From contig CAZKFD010000016.1 of the NCBI GenBank assembly GCA_964551995.1, positions 87,696 through 151,695 on the forward strand: 64,000 bases of DNA, read 5' to 3'. This document shows, piece by piece, positions 7,768 through 17,057 of the stretch. The stretch comes from DATKJS01 sp964551995 (GTDB lineage Bacteria > Acidobacteriota > Aminicenantia > Aminicenantales > Saccharicenantaceae). The notes below the pieces were generated by a model. It saw nothing but the letters and a program-made list of their open reading frames with translations. It had not been told where the DNA came from and did not search any database. A program made the translations under genes and the position numbers. Within the stretch, counting starts at the first letter, position 1. Each line of letters starts with the position of its first letter.

Positions 7768-10544
7768 GGGACGACCTCCCTGACGACGGCCTCGCAGCGG
7801 GCGCAGAGCGTTGGATGCTCGCGGCTCCGGCCGACGAACGTCGAATAGTTCCAGCACCGTTCGCATTTCGCGCCCGGGGCCCGGCCGACGACGACCTCGA
7901 GCTCCCCGGCCGCCGCCTCGATGGATACGGCGGAGACGATGAACAAGGTCGGGAGATCGCCGGCGTATCTGCGGAGAAGGCCGGCCTGCGGCTCGGGGGC
8001 CTTCAGGACGACGCCGGCCTCGAGGGAATTCCCGATGAGCCCGCCGGCGCGTGCCTTTTCGAGCTCCTTGAGGACGCTTTCGCGGACAGCGAGGAGGCCC
8101 TCCATGTCCTCGAGAAAGCCGCGGCCGCGCAGGCCGAGCCAGCTCCGCTCCTTCGGGAACTCGCCGAGGTGGACCGAGCTCTCCTTGCCCGCATAGGCGG
8201 GCATCTGCTCCCAGGCCTCGTCGGCGGTGAAGGACAGGATGGGCGCGGCAAGGAGCAGGTTCGAACGCAGGATCTCGAACATGGCCGTCTGGGCGGAGCG
8301 CCGGAGGACGGATGTCCGCGCCGAGCAGTAGACGCGGTCCTTGACGACATCGAGGTAGAAGGCGCTGAGGTCCACGGTCAGGAAATCGAGCAAGGCATGG
8401 AGGACCGTGTGATATTCGTAATCGGCGTAGGCCCGGCGCACCCTCCGGCCCACCTCCTCGGCGCGCTCGAGAATCCAGCAGTCGAGGTCGGCGAGCTCGT
8501 CGACGCCGACCGCGTCCCGGTCCGGGTCGAACCCGTCGAGGTTGCCGAGGAGGAACCGCCACGTGTTTCGGATCTTCCGGTAGGCCTCGACCAGCCGCTG
8601 CTCGATCTCGCGGCCGAAGCGGGCGTCCTCCTTGTAGTTCAGCATGGCCACCCAGAGCCGGAGGATCTCGGCCCCGCTCCGGGCGATGATCTCTCCGGGC
8701 TCGATGGCGTTGCCGAACGATTTGGACATGGCCCGCCCCTGCTCGTCGAGGATGAAGCCGTGCGTGATGCAGCTCTTGAAGGGGCTTCCGCCCTTGACGC
8801 CGACGCCGATGAGGAGCGAGCTCTGAAACCAGCCGCGGTGCTGGTCGTGGCCCTCGATATAGAGGTCCGAAGGCCACCGGTGCCCCGGCTCCCGCTCGAG
8901 GACGTTCTGTGAGGCCCCGGACTCGAACCAGACGTCGAGGATGTTCATTTCCTTGCGGAACTCCGCCCGCCCGCACTTCGGGCACTTCGTCCCCGGCGGC
9001 ACGAGGGCCGCCGCGTCCCTGAGGTACCAGGCGTTCGAGCCCTCTTTTTCGAAGATGTCCGCGACGTGGCGGACGACGGCCGCGTCGGCCAGGACCGCCC
9101 CGCAACCCTGACACATGAACGCCGGGATGGGGACGCCCCAAGACCTTTGCCGCGAGATGCACCAGTCGGGCCGCCCGGCGACCATGCTGTCGATCCTCTC
9201 CTCGCCCCACTCAGGAATCCAGCGGACGGCCTTGATGGCGGCCCGGGCCGCGTCCCGAAAGCCGTTCTTCTCCATGGAGATGAACCACTGCTCCGTGGCC
9301 CGGAATATGACCGGGTTCTTACAGCGCCAGCAGTGCGGATAAGAGTGGCTGATCGTCGTCTCCTTGAGGAGGGAGCCGTCCTTTTCAAGGTCCGCCGTGA
9401 TCAACGGGTTGGCCGTGAACACATCGATTCCGGCATATCGTGCGACGTCGGGCATGAATTTCCCCTCGTCGTCGACCGGCGTGTAGATGTCAATGCCGTA
9501 GGCGACGCCCGTCAGGTAGTCGTCGTGGCCGTGGCCGGGGGCCGTGTGGACGGCGCCCGTCCCGTCTTCAAGCGTGACATAATCCGCGAGGACAAAGACC
9601 GACTCCCGGTCGATGAACGGGTGGCGGGCCTTGAGCCCCTCCAGCTCCCGCCCCTGAAATGTCGCCAGCGCCTTGGGGCCCTTCCAGCCGAGCTCCTCGG
9701 CCACGAGCGGCAGGAGCCTTTTGGCCAGGATGTAGGCTTCGCCGTCGACGGCGGCCGCGATGTATTCGTGGTCGGGGTGGAAAGCGACGGCCATGTTGGC
9801 CGGAAGCGTCCAGGGGGTCGTCGTCCAGATCAGGACGAAGACCTTCTTCCCGCGCAGGGCGGGGTGCTTGCGGGAAAGGTCCGAGATCAGGGGAAAACGG
9901 ACGTAGATGGACGGGGAAGTCTTGTCCCGGTATTCGATCTCAGCCTCGGCCAGGGCCGTCCGGCAGTGGATGCACCAATGGACCGGCCGCTTCCCTTTGT
10001 ACACGTTGCCCCGCTCGAAAAACTCCGCGAGATAGCGGAGGACCTGGGCTTCATAGGCCGGGTCCATGGTCAGGTAGGGCCTGTCCCACTCCCCGAGCAC
10101 GCCGAGCCGCTGGAATTCCTCTCTTTGGACGCCGATGTACTTGAGGGCGTACTTCCGGCACTCCTCGCGGATCTCCGGCGTGCCGAGAGATTTTTTCCGG
10201 GCGCCGAGCTGCTTGTCAACGTGGATCTCGATCGGCAAGCCGTGGCAGTCCCACCCGGGGACGTAGGGCGCGAGGTAGCCCTGCATCGTCTTGGTCTTGA
10301 CGATGAAGTCCTTGAGGATCTTGTTCAGGGCCGTCCCGAGGTGGATGTGGCCGTTGGCGTAGGGCGGGCCGTCGTGCAGGATGAAGACCGGCCGACCCTG
10401 CTTCGATGCGAGGATCCGCCCATAGAGCCCTTCCCCCGCCCATTTTTTGACCCACTCGGGTTCTTTCTGCGCGAGGGAGGCCTTCATGGCGAACGAGGTC
10501 CGGGGCAGGTTCAGCGTGTCCTTCATATCCGTCTTCTCAGCCAT
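7764..10544 (-). CDS. ileS: Isoleucyl-tRNA synthetase
   Basis: Class I aminoacyl-tRNA synthetase of 926 residues, standard length, charging tRNA-Ile. The ATP-binding HIGH motif appears as GPPYANGHIHLGTALNK and the KMSKS loop as GRAMSKSFGNAIEPGEII (AMSKS variant). The editing domain follows with WTTTPWTLPANMAVAFHP and GTGAVHTAPGHGHDDY. A C-terminal zinc-binding module (CERCWNY ... LCARCEAVV) marks the bacterial type. It heads the ileS-lspA-lgt-rluD unit. A TATAAT box with a perfect palindrome lies about 20 bases upstream of the start. Confidence 0.97.
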   Translation of the reverse strand: MAEKTDMKDTLNLPRTSFAMKASLAQKEPEWVKKWAGEGLYGRILASKQGRPVFILHDGPPYANGHIHLGTALNKILKDFIVKTKTMQGYLAPYVPGWDCHGLPIEIHVDKQLGARKKSLGTPEIREECRKYALKYIGVQREEFQRLGVLGEWDRPYLTMDPAYEAQVLRYLAEFFERGNVYKGKRPVHWCIHCRTALAEAEIEYRDKTSPSIYVRFPLISDLSRKHPALRGKKVFVLIWTTTPWTLPANMAVAFHPDHEYIAAAVDGEAYILAKRLLPLVAEELGWKGPKALATFQGRELEGLKARHPFIDRESVFVLADYVTLEDGTGAVHTAPGHGHDDYLTGVAYGIDIYTPVDDEGKFMPDVARYAGIDVFTANPLITADLEKDGSLLKETTISHSYPHCWRCKNPVIFRATEQWFISMEKNGFRDAARAAIKAVRWIPEWGEERIDSMVAGRPDWCISRQRSWGVPIPAFMCQGCGAVLADAAVVRHVADIFEKEGSNAWYLRDAAALVPPGTKCPKCGRAEFRKEMNILDVWFESGASQNVLEREPGHRWPSDLYIEGHDQHRGWFQSSLLIGVGVKGGSPFKSCITHGFILDEQGRAMSKSFGNAIEPGEIIARSGAEILRLWVAMLNYKEDARFGREIEQRLVEAYRKIRNTWRFLLGNLDGFDPDRDAVGVDELADLDCWILERAEEVGRRVRRAYADYEYHTVLHALLDFLTVDLSAFYLDVVKDRVYCSARTSVLRRSAQTAMFEILRSNLLLAAPILSFTADEAWEQMPAYAGKESSVHLGEFPKERSWLGLRGRGFLEDMEGLLAVRESVLKELEKARAGGLIGNSLEAGVVLKAPEPQAGLLRRYAGDLPTLFIVSAVSIEAAAGELEVVVGRAPGAKCERCWNYSTFVGRSREHPTLCARCEAVVREVVP

Positions 10545-10563
10545 TACGGTCTCCGGAGAGCCG

Positions 10564-10582
10564 ATAATATTGCGATATTATA
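10564..10582 (-). promoter_or_regulatory. Palindrome over a -10 box upstream of ileS
   Basis: The 18 bases at 10564-10581 form a perfect palindrome of two 7-base arms (ATAATAT / ATATTAT) around TGCG. On the minus strand a TATAAT (10577-10582) overlaps one arm, 32 bases from the ileS start. No good -35 box is seen at 16-18 bases spacing. It could be an operator, or simply an AT-rich promoter core that happens to be symmetrical. Confidence 0.4.
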
Positions 10583-10637
10583 AAACAAGTAACCGATTCC
10601 CGCCACCCTTCGTCCGCCCCCCTGCGGCTCGGAAGAA

Positions 10638-12215
10638 TTATCTCTTAATGAAGTGCGCGCCTCGGCTGATCGGGTTGCTCAGGGCGGCGCGGGTGACCAT
10701 CAAAGCGACCTCGATGCCGTGCCGGAGGCCGACGATTTGGGCGTCCATGCGGGCCTCCCGGTAGAACTTCTCGATCCGGTGCCTCAGGTATTCGAGGTCC
10801 GACTTCGCCCGCTCGAGGCGCTTGGCCGTCCGGATGATTCCGGCATAGTTCCACATCGTCGAGCGGATGGTCAGCCAATCCTGGTTGATGAGGGCTGGGT
10901 CGAACTCCTCCTCCCTCTTCGGATAATACCACCGGTGGATATCCGCGATCCTGACGGGGAGGCCCGGGCTGAAGCGCTCGGCGATGTCGCGGGCCGCTCG
11001 CGTCCCCCAGACGAGCCCTTCGAGAAGCGATGTCGAGGCCAGGCGGTTGGCTCCGTGAACCCCCGTGCAGGAGACCTCTCCGACGGCGTAGAGCCTGTTG
11101 AGCGACGTCCGCCCGGCGCCGTCCGCGAGAACGCCGCCGCACGAGTAATGGGCGGCCGGGACGACCGGGATGGGCTCCCGCGTGATGTCGATGCCGTGTT
11201 CCCGGCAGGTCCGGTAGATCGTCGGGAACCGCTTCCGGATGTCGACCTTGGCGAACTTGGCGATGTCGAGCAAGACGAAACTCGAATTCGTGTTCACCAT
11301 CTCCTCGTAGATCGCCCTCGAAACCTCGTCGCGGGGAGCTAGGTCGCCGGCTTTGCTGTACTTTTTCATGAACGTCCGGCGGTCGCGCGTCTCGAGCCGG
11401 GCGCCCTCCCCACGGACAGTCTCCGAGATCAGGAATCCGTCCCCGTTCTGGCTGTAGAGGGTCGTCGGGTGGAACTGAACGTATTCCATGTTTACGATTT
11501 TGGCTCCGGCCCGGTGGGCCATGGAATAGCCGGCGCCGATGGCCTCCGGCGGATTGGATGTGTGGAGGAAGATCCGCCCGCATCCGCCCGTGGCCAGGAC
11601 CGTGTAGGGGGCCAGAAACCTCAGCACCCGCTGCGACGGGTTGTGCAGGACATAGGCGCCGAGGCATTGCGGCGGGTGATAATAGGCGATGGGATTCCGG
11701 GAATGATGGGGAACGGTCAGGAGGTCGACGGCCGTATGATCGGCGAAGACGGTCACGTTCGGGAATTCTTTCAGGGCGGCGATGAACTTCCGTTCGATGG
11801 TGCGTCCGGTCGCGTCCCGGACGTGGAGGATCCGGCGCCGCGAGTGGCCGGCCTCCTGGGCGTAGTCGAGCGAGTCCGGAGCGCTGCGCGAAAACGGGAT
11901 GCGGAGCTCGCGGATCAGGATCTTCTCGACGAGCCGCCGCCCCTCCTCGACGAGGATGGCCACGGCCTGGGGATCGTTGATGCCGTCTCCCGTGGTGACG
12001 ATGTCTTCCTCGAGAAGTTCGGGGTAGTCGTTCGGCCCCAGGGACACGATGCCTCCCTGGGCGTGCTCGGTGTTAGAGGCCTCGGGATCGGCGGTCTTCG
12101 TCAGGACCGCCACCCGGAGCCCCGCTTTGGCCGCTTCCAGGGCCGCGCTGGCGCCGGCGATCCCGCATCCGATGACCAGCACGTCCGACAGGATGTCTTG
12201 GGTCTTCGGACTCAT
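10638..12215 (-). CDS. nadB: L-aspartate oxidase
   Basis: FAD-dependent enzyme of 525 residues that oxidises L-aspartate to iminoaspartate, the first step of de novo NAD synthesis. The N-terminal dinucleotide fold shows DVLVIGCGIAGASAALEAA. TEHAQGGI, the flavin-site segment YTVLATGGCGRIF, MEYVQFHPTTLY and the substrate-side segment PAAHYSCGGVLAD all fit the NadB/succinate dehydrogenase flavoprotein group. The pairing with nadC immediately downstream supports NadB over a succinate dehydrogenase subunit. NadA (quinolinate synthase) is not in the window. In anaerobes fumarate can replace oxygen as the acceptor (family knowledge). Confidence 0.94.
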   Translation of the reverse strand: MSPKTQDILSDVLVIGCGIAGASAALEAAKAGLRVAVLTKTADPEASNTEHAQGGIVSLGPNDYPELLEEDIVTTGDGINDPQAVAILVEEGRRLVEKILIRELRIPFSRSAPDSLDYAQEAGHSRRRILHVRDATGRTIERKFIAALKEFPNVTVFADHTAVDLLTVPHHSRNPIAYYHPPQCLGAYVLHNPSQRVLRFLAPYTVLATGGCGRIFLHTSNPPEAIGAGYSMAHRAGAKIVNMEYVQFHPTTLYSQNGDGFLISETVRGEGARLETRDRRTFMKKYSKAGDLAPRDEVSRAIYEEMVNTNSSFVLLDIAKFAKVDIRKRFPTIYRTCREHGIDITREPIPVVPAAHYSCGGVLADGAGRTSLNRLYAVGEVSCTGVHGANRLASTSLLEGLVWGTRAARDIAERFSPGLPVRIADIHRWYYPKREEEFDPALINQDWLTIRSTMWNYAGIIRTAKRLERAKSDLEYLRHRIEKFYREARMDAQIVGLRHGIEVALMVTRAALSNPISRGAHFIKR

Positions 12216-12222
12216 GCCGCCC

Positions 12223-13056
12223 TCAGCTCAGGAACTCCAAGCTGATGTCCAGGGCGCGGGCGGAATGGGTCAGGGCACCGACGGAAATAAAATCGACGCC
12301 GATCTCCGCCGCCTCCCGGACCCGCTCGAGGGTCATGTTGCCCGAGACTTCAAGGGGGACCCGCCCCGCGCAAAGCTCCACGACCATCTTCATTTCGTCG
12401 AGAAGCATGTTGTCCAGCATGACGATGTCGGCGCCGGCGGCGAGGGCCTGCCGGGCCTCGTCGAGCTTCGTCACCTCGACCTCGACTTTCATGCCGGCCG
12501 GGGCCTTGGCGCGGGCGCGTTGCACCGCCTCGGCGATGCTCCCGACATGGCGGATGTGATTGTCCTTGATGAGAACCATGTCGGACAGGCTGAGGCGGTG
12601 GTTCATCCCCCCGCCCATCCGGACGGCGTATTTTTCGAGGAGCCGAAGCCCGGGCGTCGTCTTCCTCGTGTCCAGGATCCGGGCCTTCGTCCCGCCGACG
12701 GCCTCGACGAAACGCCGCGTGGCCGTGGCGATGCCGGACAGCCTCTGGAGGAAATTGAGTGCCGTCCGCTCCCCCTTGAGCAGGGACACCGTGGAACCCT
12801 TCAGCCGGGCCAGGATATCATCCCTGCGGATCTCCTGGCCGTCCTGGACCTTGCCGTGGAAGTCGATGTCCGGGTCGACGATCTCGAGGACGCGGCGGGC
12901 CACGGGAAGCCCGGCCAGGACGCCTCCCTCCTTGGCCAGGAACATGGCCTCGGAGACGGCCCCCTCGGGAATGACGCTTTCGGAGGTGACGTCGCCGCGC
13001 GGCATGTCCTCCCGGAGCGCGGCCCTGATGATCGCATCGTACTCGAGTTTTGCCAT
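12223..13056 (-). CDS. nadC: Nicotinate-nucleotide pyrophosphorylase (quinolinate phosphoribosyltransferase)
   Basis: A 277-residue enzyme that converts quinolinate and PRPP to nicotinate mononucleotide in NAD synthesis. The family motif DTRKTTPGLRLLEKYAV is present with the catalytic lysine and arginine. NFLQRLSGIATATRRFV, LIKDNHIRHVG, VEVEVTKLDEA and DFISVGALTHSARALDISLE complete the barrel. The length is standard. It reads toward nadB, whose ATG follows its stop by only 7 bases, so nadC is the first gene of the pair. It diverges from tldD. Confidence 0.95.
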   Translation of the reverse strand: MAKLEYDAIIRAALREDMPRGDVTSESVIPEGAVSEAMFLAKEGGVLAGLPVARRVLEIVDPDIDFHGKVQDGQEIRRDDILARLKGSTVSLLKGERTALNFLQRLSGIATATRRFVEAVGGTKARILDTRKTTPGLRLLEKYAVRMGGGMNHRLSLSDMVLIKDNHIRHVGSIAEAVQRARAKAPAGMKVEVEVTKLDEARQALAAGADIVMLDNMLLDEMKMVVELCAGRVPLEVSGNMTLERVREAAEIGVDFISVGALTHSARALDISLEFLS

Positions 13057-13163
13057 CTTTAAGGATTATAGGGATTTACAAGAAGGCCGTCAATTTGCCA
13101 GTCGCAGACTTTTGTGCCAGAATGGACGGCGTCGTGAGCCCGAAATCGGTTTCTCTCTCCCTC

Positions 13164-14588
13164 ATGAGCCCTCCACTGCCCCTCGGCGAGCGTTTCGGGC
13201 TCGACGCCGCGGATCTCCGTAAGGTCCTCGAGTTGGCCCTCTCGAGCGGCGGCGATTTCGCCGAGATCTACCTGGAGCGCCGGGGCTACGATTTCGTCAA
13301 CATGGAGGAGGACATCATTAAGGAAACCGCCGAGAGCGTCAGTCTGGGCCTCGGCGTCCGCGTCCTCCGGGGCGGGCAGACCGGCTTCGGATACACGAAC
13401 GACCTGGCCCCAGACAAGGTCCGGAAGGCGGCCCTGACGGCTGCGGCGATCGCGCGCGGGAAAGCGCGGACCCGCTCCGCACGGATCCGGCCGAGGCGCT
13501 CCGCGGCCGACGTCTACAGGGTGAGGCAGCCGGCCGACCGGGCCGGCCTCGGAAAAAAGATCGCCCTGGTCCGAGAGGCCTACGAAGCCGCCCGGAGATT
13601 CGACCGCCAGATCGTCAAGGTCAAGGCCACCTTCCAGGACAGCCGCTCGGACATCGCCGTCCTCAACTCTGAGGGTCTGTCCGTCCGCGACATCCGGCCG
13701 ATGGTCAAGCTCGTATGCCTCGCCATCTCCGAGAAGGGCGGCCAACGTGAGTTCGGCTTCTGGGGCGGCGGCGGACGCGTCGGGCTCGAGTACTTCCGGG
13801 ACGTCCTGACGCCCCGGACGATCGGCGAGCAGGCCGCCCACGAGGCCGTCCTGCTCATCGAAGCCGTCGACGCGCCGGCCGGGGAGATGCCCATCGTCCT
13901 CGCCCCGGGACACAGCGGGGTCCTCATCCACGAAGCGGTCGGCCACCTCCTGGAGGCCGATTTCAACCGGAAAAAGACATCGATCTTCTGGAACAAGCTC
14001 GGCCGCACGGTCGGGAGCGAGCTCGTCACGATCTATGACGACCCGACGATCCCCGCCTACCGCGGGTCATACAATGTCGACGACGAGGGAACGCGGCCCC
14101 GGAAGACACTCCTCATCGAGAAAGGCCGCGTCTGCGGATTTCTCCAGGACCGGCTCTCGGCGGGGCTCATGAAACAGGCGTTGACGGGCCACGGCCGCCG
14201 GCAGGACTTCAGCTACGCACCGATCCCCCGAATGGCCAACACGTACATCGAGCGCGGCGAGCACTCGCCCGAGGAGATCCTGGCGTCGGTCGACAGAGGG
14301 TTTTATGTGGCCAGCCTGTCCGGCGGGCAGGTCGAGGATTCCGGCAAGTTCACGTTCTCCGTGAGCCTCGGCTACCTCATCGAGGGCGGGCGGCTCACGG
14401 CGCCGGTCAAGCAGGCGACGCTCATCGGGACGAATATCGACGTCCTGAAGAGGATCGAGATGGCCGGCTCGGACCTCGAGTTCGGCCTCCAGACAGGGAC
14501 CTGCAGCAAGGAAGGGCAGGACGTCCCGGTTTCGGACGGCTGCCCGACGCTCAAGATCTCCAAGATGACGGTCGGAGGACGGACGTGA
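13164..14588 (+). CDS. tldD: TldD metalloprotease
   Basis: Larger partner of the TldD/TldE (PmbA) protease, which trims modified peptides such as microcin B17 precursors (family knowledge). The metal-binding motif HExxxH is visible in GVLIHEAVGHLLEADF, and the C-terminal GYLIEGGRLTAPVKQATLIG is typical. I prefer ATG 13164 because homologues begin close to this point. The frame is also open from 13050 and has an ATG at 13122. A TTGCCA/CAGAAT pair with 17-base spacing (13095-13123) could be its promoter and would exclude 13122. Its stop overlaps the GTG of pmbA by four bases. Confidence 0.92.
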   Translation: MSPPLPLGERFGLDAADLRKVLELALSSGGDFAEIYLERRGYDFVNMEEDIIKETAESVSLGLGVRVLRGGQTGFGYTNDLAPDKVRKAALTAAAIARGKARTRSARIRPRRSAADVYRVRQPADRAGLGKKIALVREAYEAARRFDRQIVKVKATFQDSRSDIAVLNSEGLSVRDIRPMVKLVCLAISEKGGQREFGFWGGGGRVGLEYFRDVLTPRTIGEQAAHEAVLLIEAVDAPAGEMPIVLAPGHSGVLIHEAVGHLLEADFNRKKTSIFWNKLGRTVGSELVTIYDDPTIPAYRGSYNVDDEGTRPRKTLLIEKGRVCGFLQDRLSAGLMKQALTGHGRRQDFSYAPIPRMANTYIERGEHSPEEILASVDRGFYVASLSGGQVEDSGKFTFSVSLGYLIEGGRLTAPVKQATLIGTNIDVLKRIEMAGSDLEFGLQTGTCSKEGQDVPVSDGCPTLKISKMTVGGRT

Positions 14589-15940
14589 GGGCGGCGGCCG
14601 GACCTGTCCGCGACGAAAACCTGACGGGTCTCGCCGAAAAGCTCGTCTCCTTCGCCAGGAAGTGCGGGGCCGACGAGGCGGAGGTCTCGCTCATCGACGG
14701 CCTGGAATTCGACGTCGACATCCGCAAGGGGAAGGTCGAGCATCTCGTGGAAGCCGGCTCTCGCGTCTGCGGCATCCGGGTCATCAAGGGCCGGCGCACC
14801 GCTTACGCCAGCTCTTCGGACCTTGCTCCGGAAACGCTCTGCCGGCTCGTCCGCAACGCCGCGAAGAGGGCCGAGCTTGCCAGCGCGGACGAGTTCGCCG
14901 GCTTGGCGCCGCTTTCAAAAAAGACGATCGACCCCGGCGCCCTCGACCTCTTCGACCCATCCATCGCCGAGATCGATTCCAAGACCAAAATCCGCCTGGC
15001 CCTCGAAACCGAGCGGATCGCGCTCGGGGACAAGCGGATCACGAACTCCTACGGGGCGAACTTCGGGACGAACGAGGTCCGGTCGGTCCTGGCCAACTCG
15101 AACGGCTTCGCCGGGGAATACCGCCAAACGTACTGCGAGCTGAGTGTCGGCCTCCAGGCGGGCGAGACGGACGACAAGGTCGAGGATTCCTGGTTCTCGG
15201 CAAAACGGCGGTTCAGGGACCTGGCGCCGCCGGAGGAAGTGGCGCGCAGGGCCGTCGAGCGGACGGTGCGCCAGCTCAACCCTCGGAAGATCCGGACCCG
15301 GAACGTGCCGGTCATCTTCGAGCCCACCCAGACGTCGTGGCTGCTGGCGTTCCTCTTCGGGTGCGTCTCGGGAACGGCCGTCTATCAGAAGGCCAGCTTC
15401 CTCGCGGAGAAGCTCGGCCAGAGGATTGGGAACGCGAACGTCACGGTGTTCGACGACGGCCTCCTCCCGGGAAAGCTGGGCACACGGCCGTTCGACTCCG
15501 ACGGGGTCCCATCACAGCGGACGGCGGTCGTGGAGAAGGGCGTCCTGAAGAATTTCCTGTGCAACACGTATGCGGCGCGGAAGCTGCGCCTCGAGTCGAC
15601 GGGGAACGCGGACGGGAGCGGGGTCAGTCCCAACAACTTTTATCTTGAGCCGGGCACAGCGACGGCGCGGGAGATCATCGGCGCCACGAAGGAGGGCCTG
15701 CTCCTCATCCGGACGCTGGGTCACGGCCTCAACCCCGTCAGCGGCGACATCTCGCGGGGCGCCTTCGGGCTCTGGATTGAAAACGGCGAGGTCACCTTCC
15801 CCGTCTCCGAAATCACCATCTCGGGGAACCTCGGCCGGATCCTCAACGGCATCGAAGCGGTCGGCAGCGATCTCGAGTTCTTCAGCCCGGTGACGGGTCC
15901 GACGGTCAAGGTGGCCGAGATGACCGTCGCCGGCGAGTAA
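14585..15940 (+). CDS. pmbA: PmbA/TldE, partner of TldD protease
   Basis: A 451-residue TldE/PmbA subunit. It shares the fold of TldD but lacks the HExxxH motif, as expected: the metal site sits in TldD and the two form a heterodimer. Typical segments are RRTAYASSSDLAPETL, PVIFEPTQTSWLLAFLFGCVSG and the C-terminal SGNLGRILNGIEAVGSDLEF. GTG 14585 overlaps the tldD stop (GTGA), indicating coupled translation. The stop codon TAA is also the first three bases of the repeat element at 15938. Confidence 0.93.
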   Translation: MRAAAGPVRDENLTGLAEKLVSFARKCGADEAEVSLIDGLEFDVDIRKGKVEHLVEAGSRVCGIRVIKGRRTAYASSSDLAPETLCRLVRNAAKRAELASADEFAGLAPLSKKTIDPGALDLFDPSIAEIDSKTKIRLALETERIALGDKRITNSYGANFGTNEVRSVLANSNGFAGEYRQTYCELSVGLQAGETDDKVEDSWFSAKRRFRDLAPPEEVARRAVERTVRQLNPRKIRTRNVPVIFEPTQTSWLLAFLFGCVSGTAVYQKASFLAEKLGQRIGNANVTVFDDGLLPGKLGTRPFDSDGVPSQRTAVVEKGVLKNFLCNTYAARKLRLESTGNADGSGVSPNNFYLEPGTATAREIIGATKEGLLLIRTLGHGLNPVSGDISRGAFGLWIENGEVTFPVSEITISGNLGRILNGIEAVGSDLEFFSPVTGPTVKVAEMTVAGE

Positions 15941-16138
15941 TTTGGGGACACAGTAATTTGGTGACACAATACTCTTTTCCCGATTTTCCAACTTACGAAA
16001 AACTGAGCCGACGCGCGGAAATCTTTTAGCGATTCCAGGGAGCAACCCCTCCCCCGCCGAATTCCCGCTGCTGCCCGCCCGAAGAATCGATGAGCGGCAG
16101 AAGGTTAATTCGGAAAATAGTATTGTGTCCCCAAATTA
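15938..16138. repeat. REP-like inverted-repeat element, copy 1
   Basis: Non-coding element lying exactly between the convergent pmbA and nitroreductase genes. The left end carries two tandem partial arms (TAATTTGGGGACACAG, then TAATTTGGTGACACAATACT). The right end carries the inverse, AGTATTGTGTCCCCAAATTA (16118-16137). The same arms bound a second element at 31966-32071 with an unrelated interior. Such terminally inverted, dispersed elements resemble the substrates of REP-associated (RAYT) Y1 transposases. No such transposase is in the window. Confidence 0.7.
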
Positions 16139-16140
16139 AA

Positions 16141-16731
16141 TCAGAAGCGGTTGATGTGGAGGATTGAGCCGAGCCGGCGCTTCGGGACGTGGAGGCGCCC
16201 CTCCCCGTCCTTCCAGTATTTCTGTGAGTCCTTCAGGTCCACGACGCCCGGCTCTTCGGCCGGATAGCCCAGCGCGAGGACACTGTCGACCCGGTAGCCG
16301 TCGGGAATCCCGAGGAGGTCTTTGATCTTGTCTCTGTCGATCGACAGGAGCCAGCAACTCCCGATCCCCTCGGCGAGCGCCGTCAGGATCATATTCTCCA
16401 TGGCCGCGCCGACGTCGTATTCAAACATCTTTTCGCGGACCCGGGTGTTCACGAGCGTCACGATGAAGGCTGTCGGCTCTTGGCCCGGCTTCGGGTCCCC
16501 CTCCGGGGCGATATAGGCCGCCCACTTCAGGCAGGATTGGATTTCCGAACAAAGCTCCCGGTCGTCGACGGCGAGGAACTCGAGCGGCTGCATGTTGGCC
16601 GCCGACGGGGCCAGGCGCCCTGCGTTGGCGAGTCGGAGCAACACCTCCCGGGTCACGGGCTCGGGCGTAAATTGCCGGATCGTCCGTCTCTCGACGACGA
16701 TGTCATAAAGGTTCTTGCCGTCCTCGCACAT
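16141..16731 (-). CDS. Nitroreductase-family flavoprotein
   Basis: A 196-residue protein of the nitroreductase fold, FMN-dependent and using NAD(P)H to reduce nitro compounds, quinones or other acceptors. The N-terminal segment VVERRTIRQFTPEPVTREVL carries the FMN-phosphate-binding Arg pattern, followed by AGRLAPSAANMQP. The segment VGAAMENMILTALAEGIGSCWL is the usual central helix, and RVDSVLALGYPAEEP the C-terminal FMN contact. It is a single gene converging on pmbA, with no partner that would fix its substrate. Confidence 0.88.
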   Translation of the reverse strand: MCEDGKNLYDIVVERRTIRQFTPEPVTREVLLRLANAGRLAPSAANMQPLEFLAVDDRELCSEIQSCLKWAAYIAPEGDPKPGQEPTAFIVTLVNTRVREKMFEYDVGAAMENMILTALAEGIGSCWLLSIDRDKIKDLLGIPDGYRVDSVLALGYPAEEPGVVDLKDSQKYWKDGEGRLHVPKRRLGSILHINRF

Positions 16732-17057
16732 CGACGCTCTCCCTCTCTTATATCATTCTATGCGCATCCGCCCGCCGCACGGAACTCCGCCGGTGACTTT
16801 CCGCCCCCGCGCGCCCGGCAGAAGCCAACATCTCTGGGCGCCGCCCGTCGATCGACTCTGCGCCTAAGGTCCTTATAAAGGAGCGGCGGAGGATTGTCAA
16901 ATGGACCGGATGCGCGCACTCAAAAGAGTGCTGGCTGTCAGGGGGTTTGGGAAATATAAGCTAAAGGGGATTGAAGGAGGGTATCCTTTAGCGCTTTGCA
17001 CAGCCAGCTAAACAAAGCTGCAATTATTATAGCAGAACGCCGCGAAAAATAAAAACA
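16732..17057. other. Intergenic region between nitroreductase start and eda end, with a nested stem
   Basis: No gene is seen in these 326 bases. They contain a nested inverted repeat. The outer arms are GCTGGCTGT (16930-16938) and ACAGCCAGC (17000-17008); the inner arms are GCTAAAGG (16960-16967) and CCTTTAGC (16985-16992). Both pairings are perfect. No T-tract follows on either strand, so it is not a standard terminator. It could be a small structured RNA, an attenuator at the end of the eda transcript, or the core of a small mobile repeat. Confidence 0.5.
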
